64,000 bases of DNA from Monosporascus cannonballus (GCA_004154925.1 QJNS01000239.1:53368-117367), one strand, 5' to 3'; numbered from the stretch's first letter, positions 49,413-63,879 are shown. The notes: generated by a model not told the origin, from the letters alone. Program-made: numbers and translations.

Positions 49413-49551
49413 TATACGCTTCCTAGATTCTAAGGAGATATTTTATTGTTGTATAAAAAAGAAGAAAAGAATCTATTTAGCAAGTGCGCAGCGCTTGCGT
49501 ATATATAGCAAAACGGCGGCATAGAACAGCCGCTTTGCTAGTACCGTAAGA
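49413..49551 (+). repeat. Palindrome-rich dispersed repeat, copy 3
   Basis: Starts TATACGCTTCCTAG (TGTACG in copy 2) and ends GTACCGTAAGA. It retains both fold-backs: GCAAGTGC-GCA-GCGCTTGC, then TAGCAAAACGGCGG...AGCCGCTTTGCTA. Flanks show no target duplication. Confidence 0.75.
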
Positions 49552-49900
49552 GAATTAAAATATAATTAAAATTATATATTATGCGGTAAATTTCAATTCA
49601 ATAATTTTATTATATATTATTTCGAAAATATTTTATACGTAAAAATCTAGTACATATAAGTAATGGGCTCTTATACGGTTAACATTATATAAAAATTCGA
49701 TTTTGGCAAAAATAAATTTGAAAAGTTTAACGAAATTGCCGTTAATGTTTTTTTTTGGAACTTTACCAAAACGTTAAATTATTAGGTATAGGTTTGATTA
49801 CTTTAAATAAGTTTGTTTTCGAAACGCCTGATTTATCCGGATTTCGGTAATTATTATATAACTGAAATCGGCAAACAAATTCTTTAATTTTCTGTTAAAC

Positions 49901-50030
49901 TTCTTTTAAATTTCTTTTAAATTTCTTTTAAATTTCTTTTAAATTTCTTTTAAATTTCTTTTAAATTTCTTTTAAATTTCTTTTAAATTTCTTTTAAATT
50001 TCTTTTAAGTTTCTTTTAAATTTCTTTTAA
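49901..50030. repeat. 11-bp minisatellite, about 12 copies
   Basis: Nearly perfect tandem copies of TTCTTTTAAAT, with a single A/G variant near 50008. The array's homogeneity contrasts with the scrambled DNA around it, so it is probably a recent slippage expansion. Confidence 0.92.
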
Positions 50031-53000
50031 AACGTGAGGAGTAAATATCGTAAAACAGCGTAATACGATATCGGCTACCAAATCTATATACCTTGAAATA
50101 CAACGGATATCGAAATTAATTGGCAAGAAATAAGCTGATACGCTAATAAATATGGCGTTCATTTTGACGAAAGTTTACGATTTTAAGTTTATTTAATTTC
50201 TTACTTTTTCGTAATTTTAAAATTAATTGATATTATAACGAGCAAAAGATACGATTATGAGCAGATTCGAAAATTACAGACAACTTAAACGAAACAAGAA
50301 ATTTGTAATTTTATTATTTAATATCATTTTTGAGGTTAAATAAAAACTTTATTAATCAAATAAAATTAAGTGTATAACGTCTTTAAAAATATAAATGTTA
50401 TATTATCTGTTAATATTAAAATGAGAACTTGTAATATTATAAATTCTTTTACTTAAAACTTTTAATTTAATTAAGACTTCAAGTAACAAACTTGAATAAA
50501 GCAAATAAGTGACTTCTGTTAAAAACTTTTAAATTATTTGAAAACTTCTAAGTCTTTCTTTAATAAATTTAAAACTTTTGTTAAAAATTAACTTTTTTCG
50601 ATTAATAATTATGAAAAGAATAACGTTGATTTTATAACTTTTAATAATTATATTATTTCTCTATTTTATAACTGTTTAAGGTTTTTCTAATACTAGTAGA
50701 TAAACTTGCAGAAAATCTTAATTCTACGAATATATTTTCTTAATATATTAAGATTAATTGAAAAACATAATTTCCTAATTACAATTAAATATGTTTTCGT
50801 AGGTAATATATTAAGGCTATTTGTGAAAAGATTGATTAAATTTACAGTAGAATATCAGAAAATTAATTTTTAATAAATAATAATAACCGTATATTTTTAA
50901 ATTAAGTAAATATCTTACGAATATAACCAAGATATTTACTAATTTTGTTATTAATAGGCTTTTTATGAAACTATCGATATAATCAGCAATATCTGTCCAT
51001 AAAACGTTCAACATATTTTCAGTTATTTTTAAATTTTATTAAAATAACCGATACAATTTTCAAATTATATGAAAGAATAATAATTAGACGATTTGTATAA
51101 TCAGGTTATATAAGATTTTAATGACAAATTAAAAATTTTAATTTTTAATAAATATTTTTAATTCCTATATTACTTAATATATTATTTTATAAAGCGAACG
51201 AGTATATATTAAAGACTGTTATCTTATTAATCAATGGTAAAGCGATAACGCTTTCACTTTTTTGCTTTTTATATTTTTTCGAAACTTTAAATTATTTTTC
51301 AAAATATTCTATATGACAAATAATAAAAATGTAAACGAAGTAAGAAATTTTACATTTTCGAATTTCTCTTTTTCCTATATGATGTTTAACGTTACGGTTT
51401 TTAATCTTTTATTTTTAATGCCTAGTAAATTAGAGTTAATAAGTTTAATTTGATATTATTAGCCCTTACTTTATTTAACACGTATTTGAATTTTATTTAA
51501 TATATCCACATTAAGTATTTTTAGTATAAAAGATTTTTTAAATATATATTTTAATTTTCGCATCAATTTGAGATTTTAATTATAAACAAGTATTTTATAA
51601 CAAAACCTAAATTTTTAAACGTTAATTGATGTTATAGGCGCCCCTTAATAACGGTTATTTTCTAAAGCATACTTCGTCTTGGATAAGGTTTTATACGTTT
51701 TCGAGGGTTATTCTTTAGGAAAAGAAATGTTCAATATTTTCTCGAAAATATCTATTGTCGGTAATAACTAAAGTTAGAATTTAAAATTAACAGAATTGCA
51801 GTAATCGTTATAAATAATTACGGCCGTTAATATTATAAATATTATTCTTATTAAATAATTTAATAAGTATCTTTTTCGAAATTTTGAACCTTGATAAAAC
51901 GTAAATTTCTTTTTATTCGAAGGGTTCGGCTTGTTTTATTCAAAAACGGGATACCGTTTTTCGTTTTAATTAACTTTACGATATTTATAGCGGGGTAATA
52001 AATTATTTTGAAAATATAAATCTTTTCGTTGTTAAAATTGTTAATATTAAAAATGTTAACGTATTTTACAGAAATCATAATTATCGTTTTAAAACGTGTT
52101 AAAATATTATCTTTTGCGAAGATTCGTCGAACAATCAATTTATGCTGACAGTAAACTTATACAAAGGTTTCAAGTTTTTTATAAAAAATTATATTCTCTT
52201 ATTAGCTTATGTAATTAACGAGAACGACGTATTAATAATTCAATTTAGTTCTTAAAAATAAATTATATTTCAATTGTTTCACTATACGTGCTGAAATATC
52301 GAATACATTAATTTTTAAGAAGTTAAATACGATTTCCAGAACGAAAATACGGAAATTAATATTTTTAGTAAATCTTTTAACGGTACCGATTCCGCATTTA
52401 TAAATATTTATAGCCTTTATTATTTTCGCATTAAAAACATATTCGAAAATCCAGGATTTTATAATTATAATATTTGTAGAACTGGTATTGAAACAAACCG
52501 TAATAAATTTTCTTATACTTTTTAAAAGGATTTACATAACATAATAAATATATTTAAAAATATCGTTTTTAAAAGTTAAAGTCCAATAAAATTTAGTAAT
52601 AATTAGATCAATATTATCTTTAATTATAAATATATTTTTGTTATTTAGTTGTATTTAAAATTAATTATTATTAAAAATTTTAAACATTTAGAGCATTTGT
52701 TAAACATAAAGTTTCGTAACGTTATAGACCAGAAAACAAAATAAGTATTAAATATTTCCAAATAATAATAATAAAGAAACCTTTTAAAAATTGTTTTCTT
52801 TAACCTTTTTATATTGCTATAAAACAGAATTATTATAAAACGCGTATTAATTATATTTAGTTATATTGTCGACGTGCTTTTGTTTTTTTATATATATATT
52901 TTATTTTTACAATTTTTCGTTATTCTTTTCGATTATTGAATATTTAGTTTAAAATTTTTATATTACGCTCGGCTTTAAACTTAAGTAAGTTATATATAAA

Positions 53001-55362
53001 AAGACTTTGCTTCTAATATTAATATGTATATTATGAATTTTGTGTAACTTAATTTATTCTTGCCAAATGTATCGAAAAAAGCGAAAGTCTTTCGAAAACG
53101 ATAACCGTTTCGTTTATTCCAGTTTAATCATATACGGTTATTACGAAAACAGTATTAAAAGCGATTTAGCCGATTTTCGCAATCTTTAAATATCGTACAA
53201 TCGGTATTACGATATTTAATAGATTTACTGCGATTACTATAAATATTAAAAAAGTCCGAAACAAATACGACCGTAATCAAGGTTTTAGGATTAATTTTAA
53301 ATAAGTTCTTTTACACTTTTAATATGAGTTATATAAACGGTATTAATATTAAGTTTTTATTTTTAATTACGACAATAACAATTAAAAATCGTTAAATATT
53401 GAAATTTATCTAATAAAGTTGAAATAAATTAAAAACAATTCGGCTATAAATGCGATATTCTCAGAATAACTTTATGATATACAAAAATATCTTTTTCAAC
53501 GTATTTTAATTATTTATTTAATTTAATATAAATTATAAGTTTAGTAATATATATATGTAGTTCGGAATATATCATGTACCAAGTTTAAAATATCTAAGAA
53601 AAGAGATTATTAAATTTATGTTTTTACAAATTTATATACCTTTTATAAATCATATTTCTAAACTAATATTTATTAAATATTGTTTTGATAAATTGATTTT
53701 AACTCTTAATAAAATATTTTAATATGTTTTTGATATCACGTTTAAAAATATTAATAATTATAAATAAAATAAAATTTCAATACAGTATTTGCTTAATAAC
53801 AGGATGAATTTTTTAAAAAAAATATATTATAATTAGTCCTAGCTCTTAAAAATTACGGGAAATCTTTTTTAAAAACCTTTTTTATATTAATTCTTGTTGT
53901 TCTTTAATAATTTGTTGAATACAAACATATTACGTTAATAAGTATTAATATCCATTATTAAGAAATTTTCGATGCTGTAAAACGCATTAAAGTTAAATCA
54001 AAAATAAGTTATATTTATAATCTTTTAACCGTAAATAAAGTTATTATAATTTTGGTTTTTGCCCCCATTTGTAATAACATTATTAAAAATGTCCGTATTT
54101 AATATTAACGAATTAACCGTACTTATCTCGGCTTTACGTCTAATAATATCGTTATTGATATTACAAATACGGTTAGAATTTTAAAAATAGCGAAATAAGT
54201 TTAAATTTTACAATCAAAAAGAGTATAAAAGTGATCTAAATATATTTAGAAAATATTCATAACCGGGCACCGTATTATAAAGCATATTTTAAAACGTAAA
54301 ACGTTTTAATTTTGGAAACGGGAAACGTTTTTAACTAAAAGTTCTCTATATATTTTCTCATTAATTAGAAAAGCAGTCGAAATTTTTACTAAACAATTAA
54401 TCACATCTCTAACATTTTCGCTTTTAAATTTTTAACAGATTTTTTATTAAAAAAGGTAATTGGAAAAGGTAAATTGTAAATTAAACGGATTATAAAAAGT
54501 TTTAATTTACCGTAAATGTTAATTTAATCCTATCGATATATAGTATTTTCGGAATATTAAAAAAATTAAAAATTGTTCTGAAAATAATTAGCAAAAAAAA
54601 TATTATAAAAAGCGGTGAATTTAGAAAGCATAAAAGTATTTCTTGTCAATGGCAAAATATTTAATTGCTAAAAGTTTTATTTTAATTTTTATTAGAATAC
54701 TTCGATATTTAAAAACTAAAAATATAACTAAATTCGAAAAATTTAAAGTTTTGCAAAAGTTATGTTAATAACCTAAGTCTCTGAAGAAGGCGTCGATTCA
54801 ATATTTTAAAATTTTGTCGTTTTCTTAAATCTTTTTTCGATAACGAAATATTATTTAACTTAATTACCGTAAGTATTAATAAATACGTCAAAGTTTGTCA
54901 TAATATTACGATCAAATTTCTAGATTTAATACAAACTTTAGTTTTATAAAAAAGGATTTAATATTAATAATCATTTTGGTATTCGTTAAATTTAAAACCA
55001 ATATTACCTAACTTATTTAATAATAATAAAAAAGATATACGGATATAAAAACTTTTAATAAATTTTTAATATAATTAAAAGAATTACGTATATTAAAAAA
55101 CAAATGATTTCAGGATATTAAAGTATTTTAATAACGGAAAAAAACAAAAAGATGAATAACGAAAAATACTAATCGTAAAAAATCGGGAGGTGATTATTTT
55201 CAGATCTTCGCTTATTGGCAGACAAAGAGGAAATTACGTAAGAACTTATTTTAAATCGAGTAAAATACGAACAAATAAAAGCGAAAAAAAATTATAAGGT
55301 TGAAAAAATAACGTAATAAGGTGGCCTTTTGGTTTCCGATCTGGAGAAGATATTACCAGTTA
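50031..55362. other. AT-rich, no gene recognised
   Basis: About 5.3 kb of degraded DNA. A minus-strand open frame at 51860-52138 (92 codons, including ARTRFK-free but basic stretches such as TLRIKRNLRFIKVQNF) and a plus-strand frame at 51262-51453 are the longest, but neither shows a known motif and both are rich in AT-coded residues. They are reported as unassigned, not as genes. Confidence 0.4.
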
Positions 55363-55865
55363 TGTTACGGCACAGAAAAACAAGAGTCTAGTCATTACAC
55401 CACTAAAAGTAGAACGTTATCAGCTCGAGCACTGGCCGCCTTCTTCTGCTCTATATACCTATAAGATGCCACTTGGAAGTGTGATAGTAAGTTCTCTTTC
55501 AGTTATATCGTCTCGATACAACACATTAAAAGTTAAAGCCCCCTACCGAAAAGAGCCGAGGCAATTTTCGAATTATCCGTCGATTAAAGCCCTATACTTA
55601 AATAATTACGTGAACTAGAAATGCGCTCCGTACTAAATATATCTGCAGAGTAAATTAGGTACCTAGTCCAGAAATCGAACGTCCAAGTTATAGAAAACCT
55701 GACAAATTATTGCGGCACAAAAAATAAATATCTAGTTATTATATTATTAAATGTAGAACGTTATTAGCTGGAACATTAACCGCCTTGTTTTACCCTATAT
55801 ATCTACAAGGCGCTATTTGAGACTGTAACAACTTATTAAAAAATATTATGGAATTCATTATATTA
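55363..55865. mobile_element. Miniature LTR-like element (TRIM-like)
   Basis: Two direct repeats of about 160 bp, 55363-55523 and 55708-55865, flank about 184 bp. They share GTAGAACGTTAT (55420, 55765) and CCTATAAGATGCCACTT / TCTACAAGGCGCTATTT. The first copy begins TGTTACGG and ends CAACA; the second is RIP-changed (TATTGCGG ... TATTA). Paired LTR-like ends around a very short internal fit a terminal-repeat retrotransposon in miniature. No clear 5-bp duplication was found, so a tandem duplication is the main alternative. Confidence 0.6.
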
Positions 55866-57029
55866 TATTGAAAAGAGAACGTTTTCTGAACAGGAAGTAT
55901 ATTAAATTGAATACTTAACCTTTATATATAATGTAACGTTGTAAATATCTTATAATAAAAAGATACAAGATACAGAATATTATTATTACAATATCTTAAT
56001 TTTTTTTATTAACTAATCTTATTTAATAAAATTAATTTTATAATAATGTTAATATTGAATGTATATTTAATTAATTTATGTAAATGATATTTATTCATTA
56101 AATTTATAATTTATTTCATATTCTTTTATTAACTTATTTAATATATGAAATATTTTAATAATACGAAATATATTTTAGGTTTTGAATTATTTAGATTGTT
56201 TCGGTACTTTTATGAAATAGATTTATATAATATAAATTTAATAATTAATTAAGATAAAAGTATTATAAGTTGTAGAATTCTATTTAACAATATTTTTAAA
56301 TATTGAATATTATTTCTAACAAATGAAATATCAATTAGTATTTAAGTTCTTACTTTTATGTAATTTTATTCAGAGAAATGCGAAAGGTAAATCTAATAAT
56401 TTATAAATTAAGTAATAATTATTTAATATTACGATAAAGTCTATTAAAAGTTATTTTATTTCAATACGATTATATTTTTATGTTAAGCTTTGAATCAATA
56501 TATCAACTCAGTTTTTATTATAGTATCTATTTTTATAAAAAAGGTTTTATATTAATTTAAATAATAAACATTGTGAAGCAAATATTACAACGTATTAAAT
56601 AAAAGATTTATTAATATTTCTTTCAATTCTCTAAATTTCGAAACAAAAACTAAAAGTTGATATTAGAATTGCTTAAAAAACGAATAGTATTATAGTAAGT
56701 TTTGTGCTTGTAATAAAATGTATTTATTTCAAAATCTTTTATAGTTTTGAGATATTTTACAGTTAAAATAAAATATATTAATAATTAAAATAAAATATAT
56801 TAATAATTAAAATAAAATTTAATATATATCTTTTGTAAAGGTTTTAAAAATAGTTCTAACAACAAACTTATTAAATCCTTCAAATTCAAAGATTTAAGTT
56901 AGTATATTACAAAAAGTATTAAAATCACAGTTAAATTATATACACGGTAAATAAAATATTATACATTATATAATATAAAAGTTAATCGATTTAGCAGAGA
57001 AAAATGTAACATATACTACTTAAGTAATA
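55866..57029. other. AT-rich, one short tandem repeat
   Basis: No gene seen. A 20-bp unit (AAATAAAATATATTAATAAT) is repeated nearly three times at 56764-56819. Confidence 0.5.
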
Positions 57030-59363
57030 CAGTTTAATAAGAAGACTTATGGAATTCGAAACGGTTTAACGTAAATATAAAAACTAAATTAAATATTATA
57101 ATTATAGCAAAACAAGACACTCTCGAAGTAGTTGTAGAACACCGTATTAATAATATAATTGAAGTTTTATTTAAAAACATAATAAATGAATTTAATTTCG
57201 ATATATATATAGTGTATATTGAAAAGAAATTTGCAAAATTAAAAATTTAATTTAAAAAGGGTTTCAAAAAGAACGAATCGCCTTAGAAAATAATTGAAAA
57301 ACATTTTGAATAAACAACAAATACTAATTCGAGAATTCTTAATCGATAGAGTGAAATATATATTATATAATACGAACGATAAATGTAAGTTAGAGGTTTT
57401 AAACAAAGAGAATAAATTTATTAACGCATTATAAATATATATATATATATATGTAAAAAACGTTTCGAGTTTCTGAATTAGGCTGAAAAAAAGGTAATAT
57501 ATAAGTAAATAATATTTCTATATTTAAATTATTATGTTATAAAACCTTATCTGGAAATAGAAAGTCTTGTAAAGGTATTTAAAAGAAAAGATAATATTGA
57601 TATATTCTTTTCATTTACAAGTTTCCTATAATTATATATTTGCGAACAATTTAATTGAATATATCGACAAAAATAATATTGAAAACATATTACAGATTTT
57701 AACAATGAATTATGATTTAATATCGACTTTAAAAAAGCAATTAAAAGAAAGCTTTATATATTAACCAGAAAAATGAAACGGAATTACATTAATTTATTAT
57801 AATAAAACATGTAATAATGGATAAACGTATGAAATTTTCAATATAAAAATTATAAACAAATTCAATATAATTAATATAATGTAAAGGTTAAATATTAACA
57901 GAAAACCGATAAACCTAATAATTTAATGCGCTATATATGGGAATACAAACACAACTTAATAAATTTAAACCGTATTTTAAAAAGGGCTATTTGTAAAGCA
58001 ATTCGAAAATAATACGATTTAACGAAATTAAAGGTATTAATAAAAGCTATTAATAACTTTGTTATTTTAAATGTACTAATCGGAATATAATAATATATTG
58101 TAAGAGTAGATTCGGTAATATTCAGCTACAGTTGTATTATAGTATACGGTTTTAATAAATATAAGTTATTCTAAAAGTATATGTGAAATCTTATATAATT
58201 ATAAATGTGGAAAATTTATATTTGTTTCAAAATAAAAAATCTTTAAATACACAATAATTTATTTCCAAGTTTTTATTGAAAGCAGTATTTAACCCTAAAT
58301 CTAAATTATATTTTATTAAAAAAGCACAATGTAATTTTAACAAAGTTTTAAATATATTTATAAAAAGGCTTTATTAATTAAAGCATTATTTAAATAAGAT
58401 TCATTTTATATTTTATTACTAAAACAAGATTAAAAAACCAAGCTTCTACTATTTAAGAAATTGTGTTAATAAATATAAATACAAATATATACGAAATATA
58501 TTACATTGAGCTTTCTTACAAAATGTGTGGTATGACCATTTTAATTAAATATGTATATATGAATATACACTAAAAAATGAAACAATTAATGTTTTTATTA
58601 TTATAATATTATAATTATAAATATATTAAGTATAAGGAGTTGAACGTAAAGCTATTACAATATAATTATTAAATTATAAAATAGTTCTTAAATGACATGA
58701 ATTTATAAAACTTATATATATATATATAATGTTAATAGAAAAGTAAATTATCATGTATAATTAATTTCTAAAAACAACCGATACTTTTTTTATATATTAA
58801 ATATTAATGTTTTCAATTACAAATATAACACATCAATTTTATGAAAAAAAAAATTAATTTTTAACTTTCGATTTCTCTTAAAACAAGCATTATAATTGAA
58901 ATGAAAAAAAATAAAATAGAGTTACGTTTAAGTTATAATATCGAAAATAAATTAAAGGCGTAAAAAGTTATTATACGATATAATTTGTACGATAAATATC
59001 ATATTTAATATTTTCGAATACGTTAACTAATCTATGATTTTTAGTATTGAGATAAATTATACCTTAATCTCATAAAGCCTTATTGGAAAGCCGAATACGT
59101 AGTTGTCAACAAGCTTAGACTATGATGAATCTTATGCTCGATAGCCCTCTAGTTCGACAAAAGAATATCAATAAAAAGAAACTTTTAAAACATAATACGA
59201 ATTATTTAAAGATTTGATTATTTTAATAAGGTTTACGAACGTATTAATGACCGTTTACCGGATAATAAATTATGTATTACGAAAATACCTTAATATATTT
59301 CTTATATAGTTCATCGCTAATATTTTCAATTCTTTGAAAAATAAAACAAATATATATAAAATG
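57030..59363 (+). pseudogene. Third gypsy-family copy, fragmentary gag-pol
   Basis: Colinear traces of the same gypsy family. The gag part at about 57040-57130 (TTAAATATTATAATTATAGC) matches 13648-13670. A protease-region stretch at about 58000-58200 matches 14580-14800. A run near 58380-58430 (TTATATTTTATTACTAA) matches the segment before reverse transcriptase in the other copies. A reverse transcriptase piece lies at 59175-59363 with KETFKT, stop, YELFKDLIIL and NYVLRKYLNIFLI. No LTRs of its own were found, and about 200 bp of another LTR sit inside it. It is the most degraded of the three copies. Confidence 0.7.
58971..59165 (+). repeat. LTR fragment inside the third gypsy copy
   Basis: Starts TTATACGATATAATTTGTACG and matches the starts of the repeats at 25761 and 27108 (TATACGATATA, then AAAGCCTTA). 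It ends abruptly before the reverse transcriptase piece at 59175. It is a truncated insertion or a recombination junction. Confidence 0.6.
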
Positions 59364-62300
59364 CTATATTATTAATTCACGCAGATAAGTAGTTGTTTTA
59401 AAAAGAAAAGGTGGAATGCCTATATAACGGCTAAAGGTTTAACTAATTCTTAAACCCAAGTTGTACGCGTTTATATTAAAAGAAATAGCGTAAAATCTTT
59501 ATTAAGAAGTTAATTACGGTCCGTAATATTAAAATTATTTTAAGTAACTAATGATATTTCTAAATTAACATTGCTTAAATTGTACATTTCATATATATAT
59601 ATCAAATATAATTTAAATAAAGCATTATCAAATCCTATTATTATAATAAAAATAATTTTATTAAATCCAATTAATGATATTGAAATTTATTTAAATTTTA
59701 AGTTTAAAAAGTCGAAATTATGTAACCTGCTTATATAAATTAGTCTGTTTTTTATAACCGGCTTTAATTTAGATTATAAAACGATTTCTTTTTTATAAAC
59801 CTTTTAGATTTAAATACTTTTATTTTTATAAACTCAATTTTTACAACAATAAATTATATTATTAACAATAGACTTCTTCATCTTTTGTAAAAAAAGAAAC
59901 CCCCAAATATTTAATTCTTGATATCATGAAATCTGGCATGAAAATAATGTCCTATATATCGTAATTTAAAATTAATATAAAATATTAAATCGTTCAAAAG
60001 TTTCGATATTATTATAAATGTTTTAACGTTTTAAACAATATTTTCCATTATATCGAAAAAAATCATTTTGCGGTTTTCATATAAAATACAGAAAGGTTTG
60101 GCGCGTAAATAACGTAATATTAATATAACTATTAATTTTTTTCTTTACGGCGATAAAAAAGACTTGTACGGAAAAAGTTATAATTATTATTTAAGAACTT
60201 TAATCGATAGATCAATCAAACTAATTAAAAACGTACAGAAACCGATATTATTATAATTATGCTATTTGTTGACCTTGTGAATTAATATGTTTTTGAAACC
60301 TTTAATTTCAAAAGTATTATTAACGATTTCGAGATTATTAAGAAAAAATGTTTTAATAAACGTTAAGCGTTTAGAAGAGTTTTATAGATTTTTAGATATA
60401 TTTAAAGTTTAGAAAAGACTTTTATTTAATTGAATATTAAATAAATAAATTCTGTTTATATTAAGAATGTTTTTTATTTCGTATATTATTTTATATTTGA
60501 TTTTTGAACAGTTTTATTTTACATAAATGTTAATTATAAACGATAGTGATTTAAACTAAAAAACATAGAAGATACAGTGAAATTTATTATATAATAAATA
60601 TTTGAATTAATAATTATATTCTCAAACTTCTCAATACTTGAACATGCGCTAGTATATTTAAAATTAAAATTTTTATTATATTTTCCTTCTAAATATTTTA
60701 GATAACAAGGTAAAGTATTTTTTTCAATAGAAAGGGTTTATAACCTGCTTTCTAAATTTAAGATTTATTTATTTTATTACGTCTATAGTTTAATTTTAAA
60801 TTGGTTTTTTGATTCAATTATTTATGTAATTTTAACATTAATATATACTAGAATCGTTTTAATATTTTCGCAATAGTTATAGTTATAAAATAATTATTTA
60901 ATAAGTATCTTTGTACTTTAACAACTTATTTATAAAGTATTTGATACTTGAAATACGTTTTTAACATTTAATTTAATCGTTTTTTAATTTAGTATTGAAA
61001 TATATTCAATAAGTTAAAATTGAAAACGCTTTACATTATATAACATTTTTAGTTTTTTAAAATAATTATAAGACTTTAACGCAAGTACTATTACATTATA
61101 ATTTGTATATACGAAAGATTTCAACTATTTATATTATTTATTTAATATTGGTTTTTTAATACATCATAATGTTAGAAAATTTATAAATTTATTAATGCTT
61201 GCGAACGTCTAATCGTAATATAGTCTTTTGGTTCAATTTCGAAAATATGGGAGTTTGATATCAAAATTTACAATAATTGGATTTTTTCATTTTTTAAAAA
61301 TTAAACATACCTATCAACTTTTATAAAATTTTTATGATTATATTTTACCATTACTATTAAAGTTACATTGTTACGGTAGTATTCAACTTATTACTTCTAT
61401 TTTAATAAAATAAATAGCAATTCAAGATAATTAAAACTTTTGTAAATGGTGAAATACTTCTATAATTAATATTTATAAATTTATAGTTTTATATTTATTT
61501 TGGTTTTTTTGTAAAACAACCTAGATTTTCTTAAATTCTTTTTTATTACATTATCGTCATAGTTTTTACAATCTTTAATATATTTTATATTATATAACTC
61601 GTTTTGCCGTACTTTAAAGTAATAAAAAATAACATGAAAATGTAATATCGAACAATATTCAAATAACTTTCTTTAATTTTTTAACATTTAATTATATATT
61701 TAAGTATTCCGTTTATCGTTTTTAATCCTTTGTTATAAACAACAATCCCATCGAAATTTGTTATTTTTTTACATAGTATTATTATTATTTGAAAAACTTT
61801 ATAATTATAATAATAAAGATGATTCTTTTTATTATTAATATAAACTTTAACATACTGGAAGTTTTCTTTAAGCAAATATTTAAACTTGCGAAAAACTATA
61901 ATTGTATGTATATATATTTTATTTAAAAAAACAAAATTTAATTCGTTTCTTTAAATTTATATAAAAAACACTAGTCAGTTCAATTTTGACTTGATTATTT
62001 TGTTACTTAATTATTATCTTTAATATATATTGTACAATATTTGATTTTAGCTTAATAAAAGGAATTTTATAATTTATAATTAATATTGATTCTTTCATAA
62101 AATATAATTTTGATTTTTTATAATGTTTTTCCTATTTATACTATTTATTTAAATATCTTTTAAGAATATTAATTAAAGTTATAATAATTTAAATAAAGCT
62201 TCGGATACAATTTCCGTATAATTAATATATTCAAATATATTTCTCTATATTTATTTATTGTTAACGCTGATTATCTTACAAATTTATCCAGTTTTTTAGA

Positions 62301-63879
62301 CGATCATTTTTGTTTAATTTAAATATTTCAGTCTTTTGCATTTAATTTTAACGTTTTCTATATAAATTAACAAATTAACGCTTTATAAACTTTTAAAAGC
62401 CTTACAAATTTATATTTTATACATTTTGTTAATTCGCAAAAATATAATAGTATCGTCAAAAACGTATACTATAAAAACGTTAAAATATTTTCGTAATATA
62501 TGCTGTATTATCTATTAAAACGTTACTAATACGTTTGTAAATCTCAATATCATAAATATATATATACATGATGTATATTTAAGTTTAAACCTTTATATAT
62601 GTATATTTATTTCTTATTTTAGTAGGATTATATTCGTTTTTAAATGCGAATGTTATAAATTAATTAATTTAATAAAAGTAATGTTTTATTGCGGTGTTTA
62701 AAATTAATAACATTCCATTTATAATAATAGCATTATTTAAATATTGATTATCGATTATAAGTTGTAATTTGTTATGTCTTTAAACATAAAATCTATATAC
62801 GTTTTAAAATAATTTCAAAAATCGAATTTGTATTTTTTATATCCGAATTTGCAAATGTATTTCAAAAAATGTACCCTTCATTTTTTTTACAAAATTAATA
62901 ATATAGTTGAATTTGGGAACTGAATTTTTTAAAAATTACTTCTTAGTCTTATGTATCATATTTTATTATTTTCACATTAAAGTCCTTTTTTAAATAATTA
63001 TTTAGACTTATAATAATATAATCATACACTAATTAAACCTTTTATTTTCTAGATTATTATTATCAGTATCATTTAATGAATTAAAGTTTCGTTTTATTAT
63101 AATAATATTACGTTATATTTTTGCTTCATATATATATTTTCATGGTTTAGTTCTTCAGCAAAAAAAGTATTTTCCGTATATTTATATTTATATCTAATGT
63201 TAATTCTGATTAAATGTTAAACTTGGGTTTCTTTTTTTAAACATAATTTATCGATAATATATAAACCGAACTTTGATTTAATTAATTTGTCTTATTAATT
63301 AAAAACTTACATAAACATATTTAAAATAATGAATAAATAATATTCTAATTTGTAAAGAAAATAAATTGGAAGTTTACCGTTTAATATCGTTCTTAAATCA
63401 AAATTTCGAAACAATTAATTTTTAGTTTAAGTTTTTATTGTAAGTGATGTTTTAACTTTCAATATTTGTAAATGTATAAATGTTTATTTTATATTCTCAT
63501 AATCTTTTAAATTTATTAATAAGATTTCATATAATGTACTCTATATTTACAGTTTCGTAATTGATTATTACGGTTTATGAATATTTTTCAATTTATATAT
63601 TTTAAATAATAAAATTATTAACCATTGTGACTATTTTGCTTCGTGTTCTTATTAGCAATTTTTTTCAATTCTTTTCAATTTTGTTATATTGTCTTTTTTA
63701 TAAATAATTCTGTTTAAATTCCTTTTCGAATTCATTTTATTCCATTAATATTTCTATATATAATATATCAAATTATTCTGTTTATTGATTTTATCGGGAT
63801 AATGTTTTTCAAATTATATTGCTTAATTTTAATTTTATTATATCCCTTTGTTTAAATACATAGTTATGTAGTTTTTAAT
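59364..63879. other. AT-rich, nothing recognised
   Basis: About 4.5 kb without recognisable genes or repeat partners. The minus frame at 61681-61875 is composed of Ile/Lys/Asn/Tyr codons, as expected by chance at this base composition. Confidence 0.5.

Noticed and set aside
49901..50030. CRISPR-like array
   Set aside because: The units are directly adjacent 11-mers without spacers, in eukaryotic DNA.
51860..52138. Minus-strand 92-codon frame as a gene
   Set aside because: It is basic and AT-coded, with no motif, no partner exon and no visible promoter. It is mentioned only as an unassigned frame.
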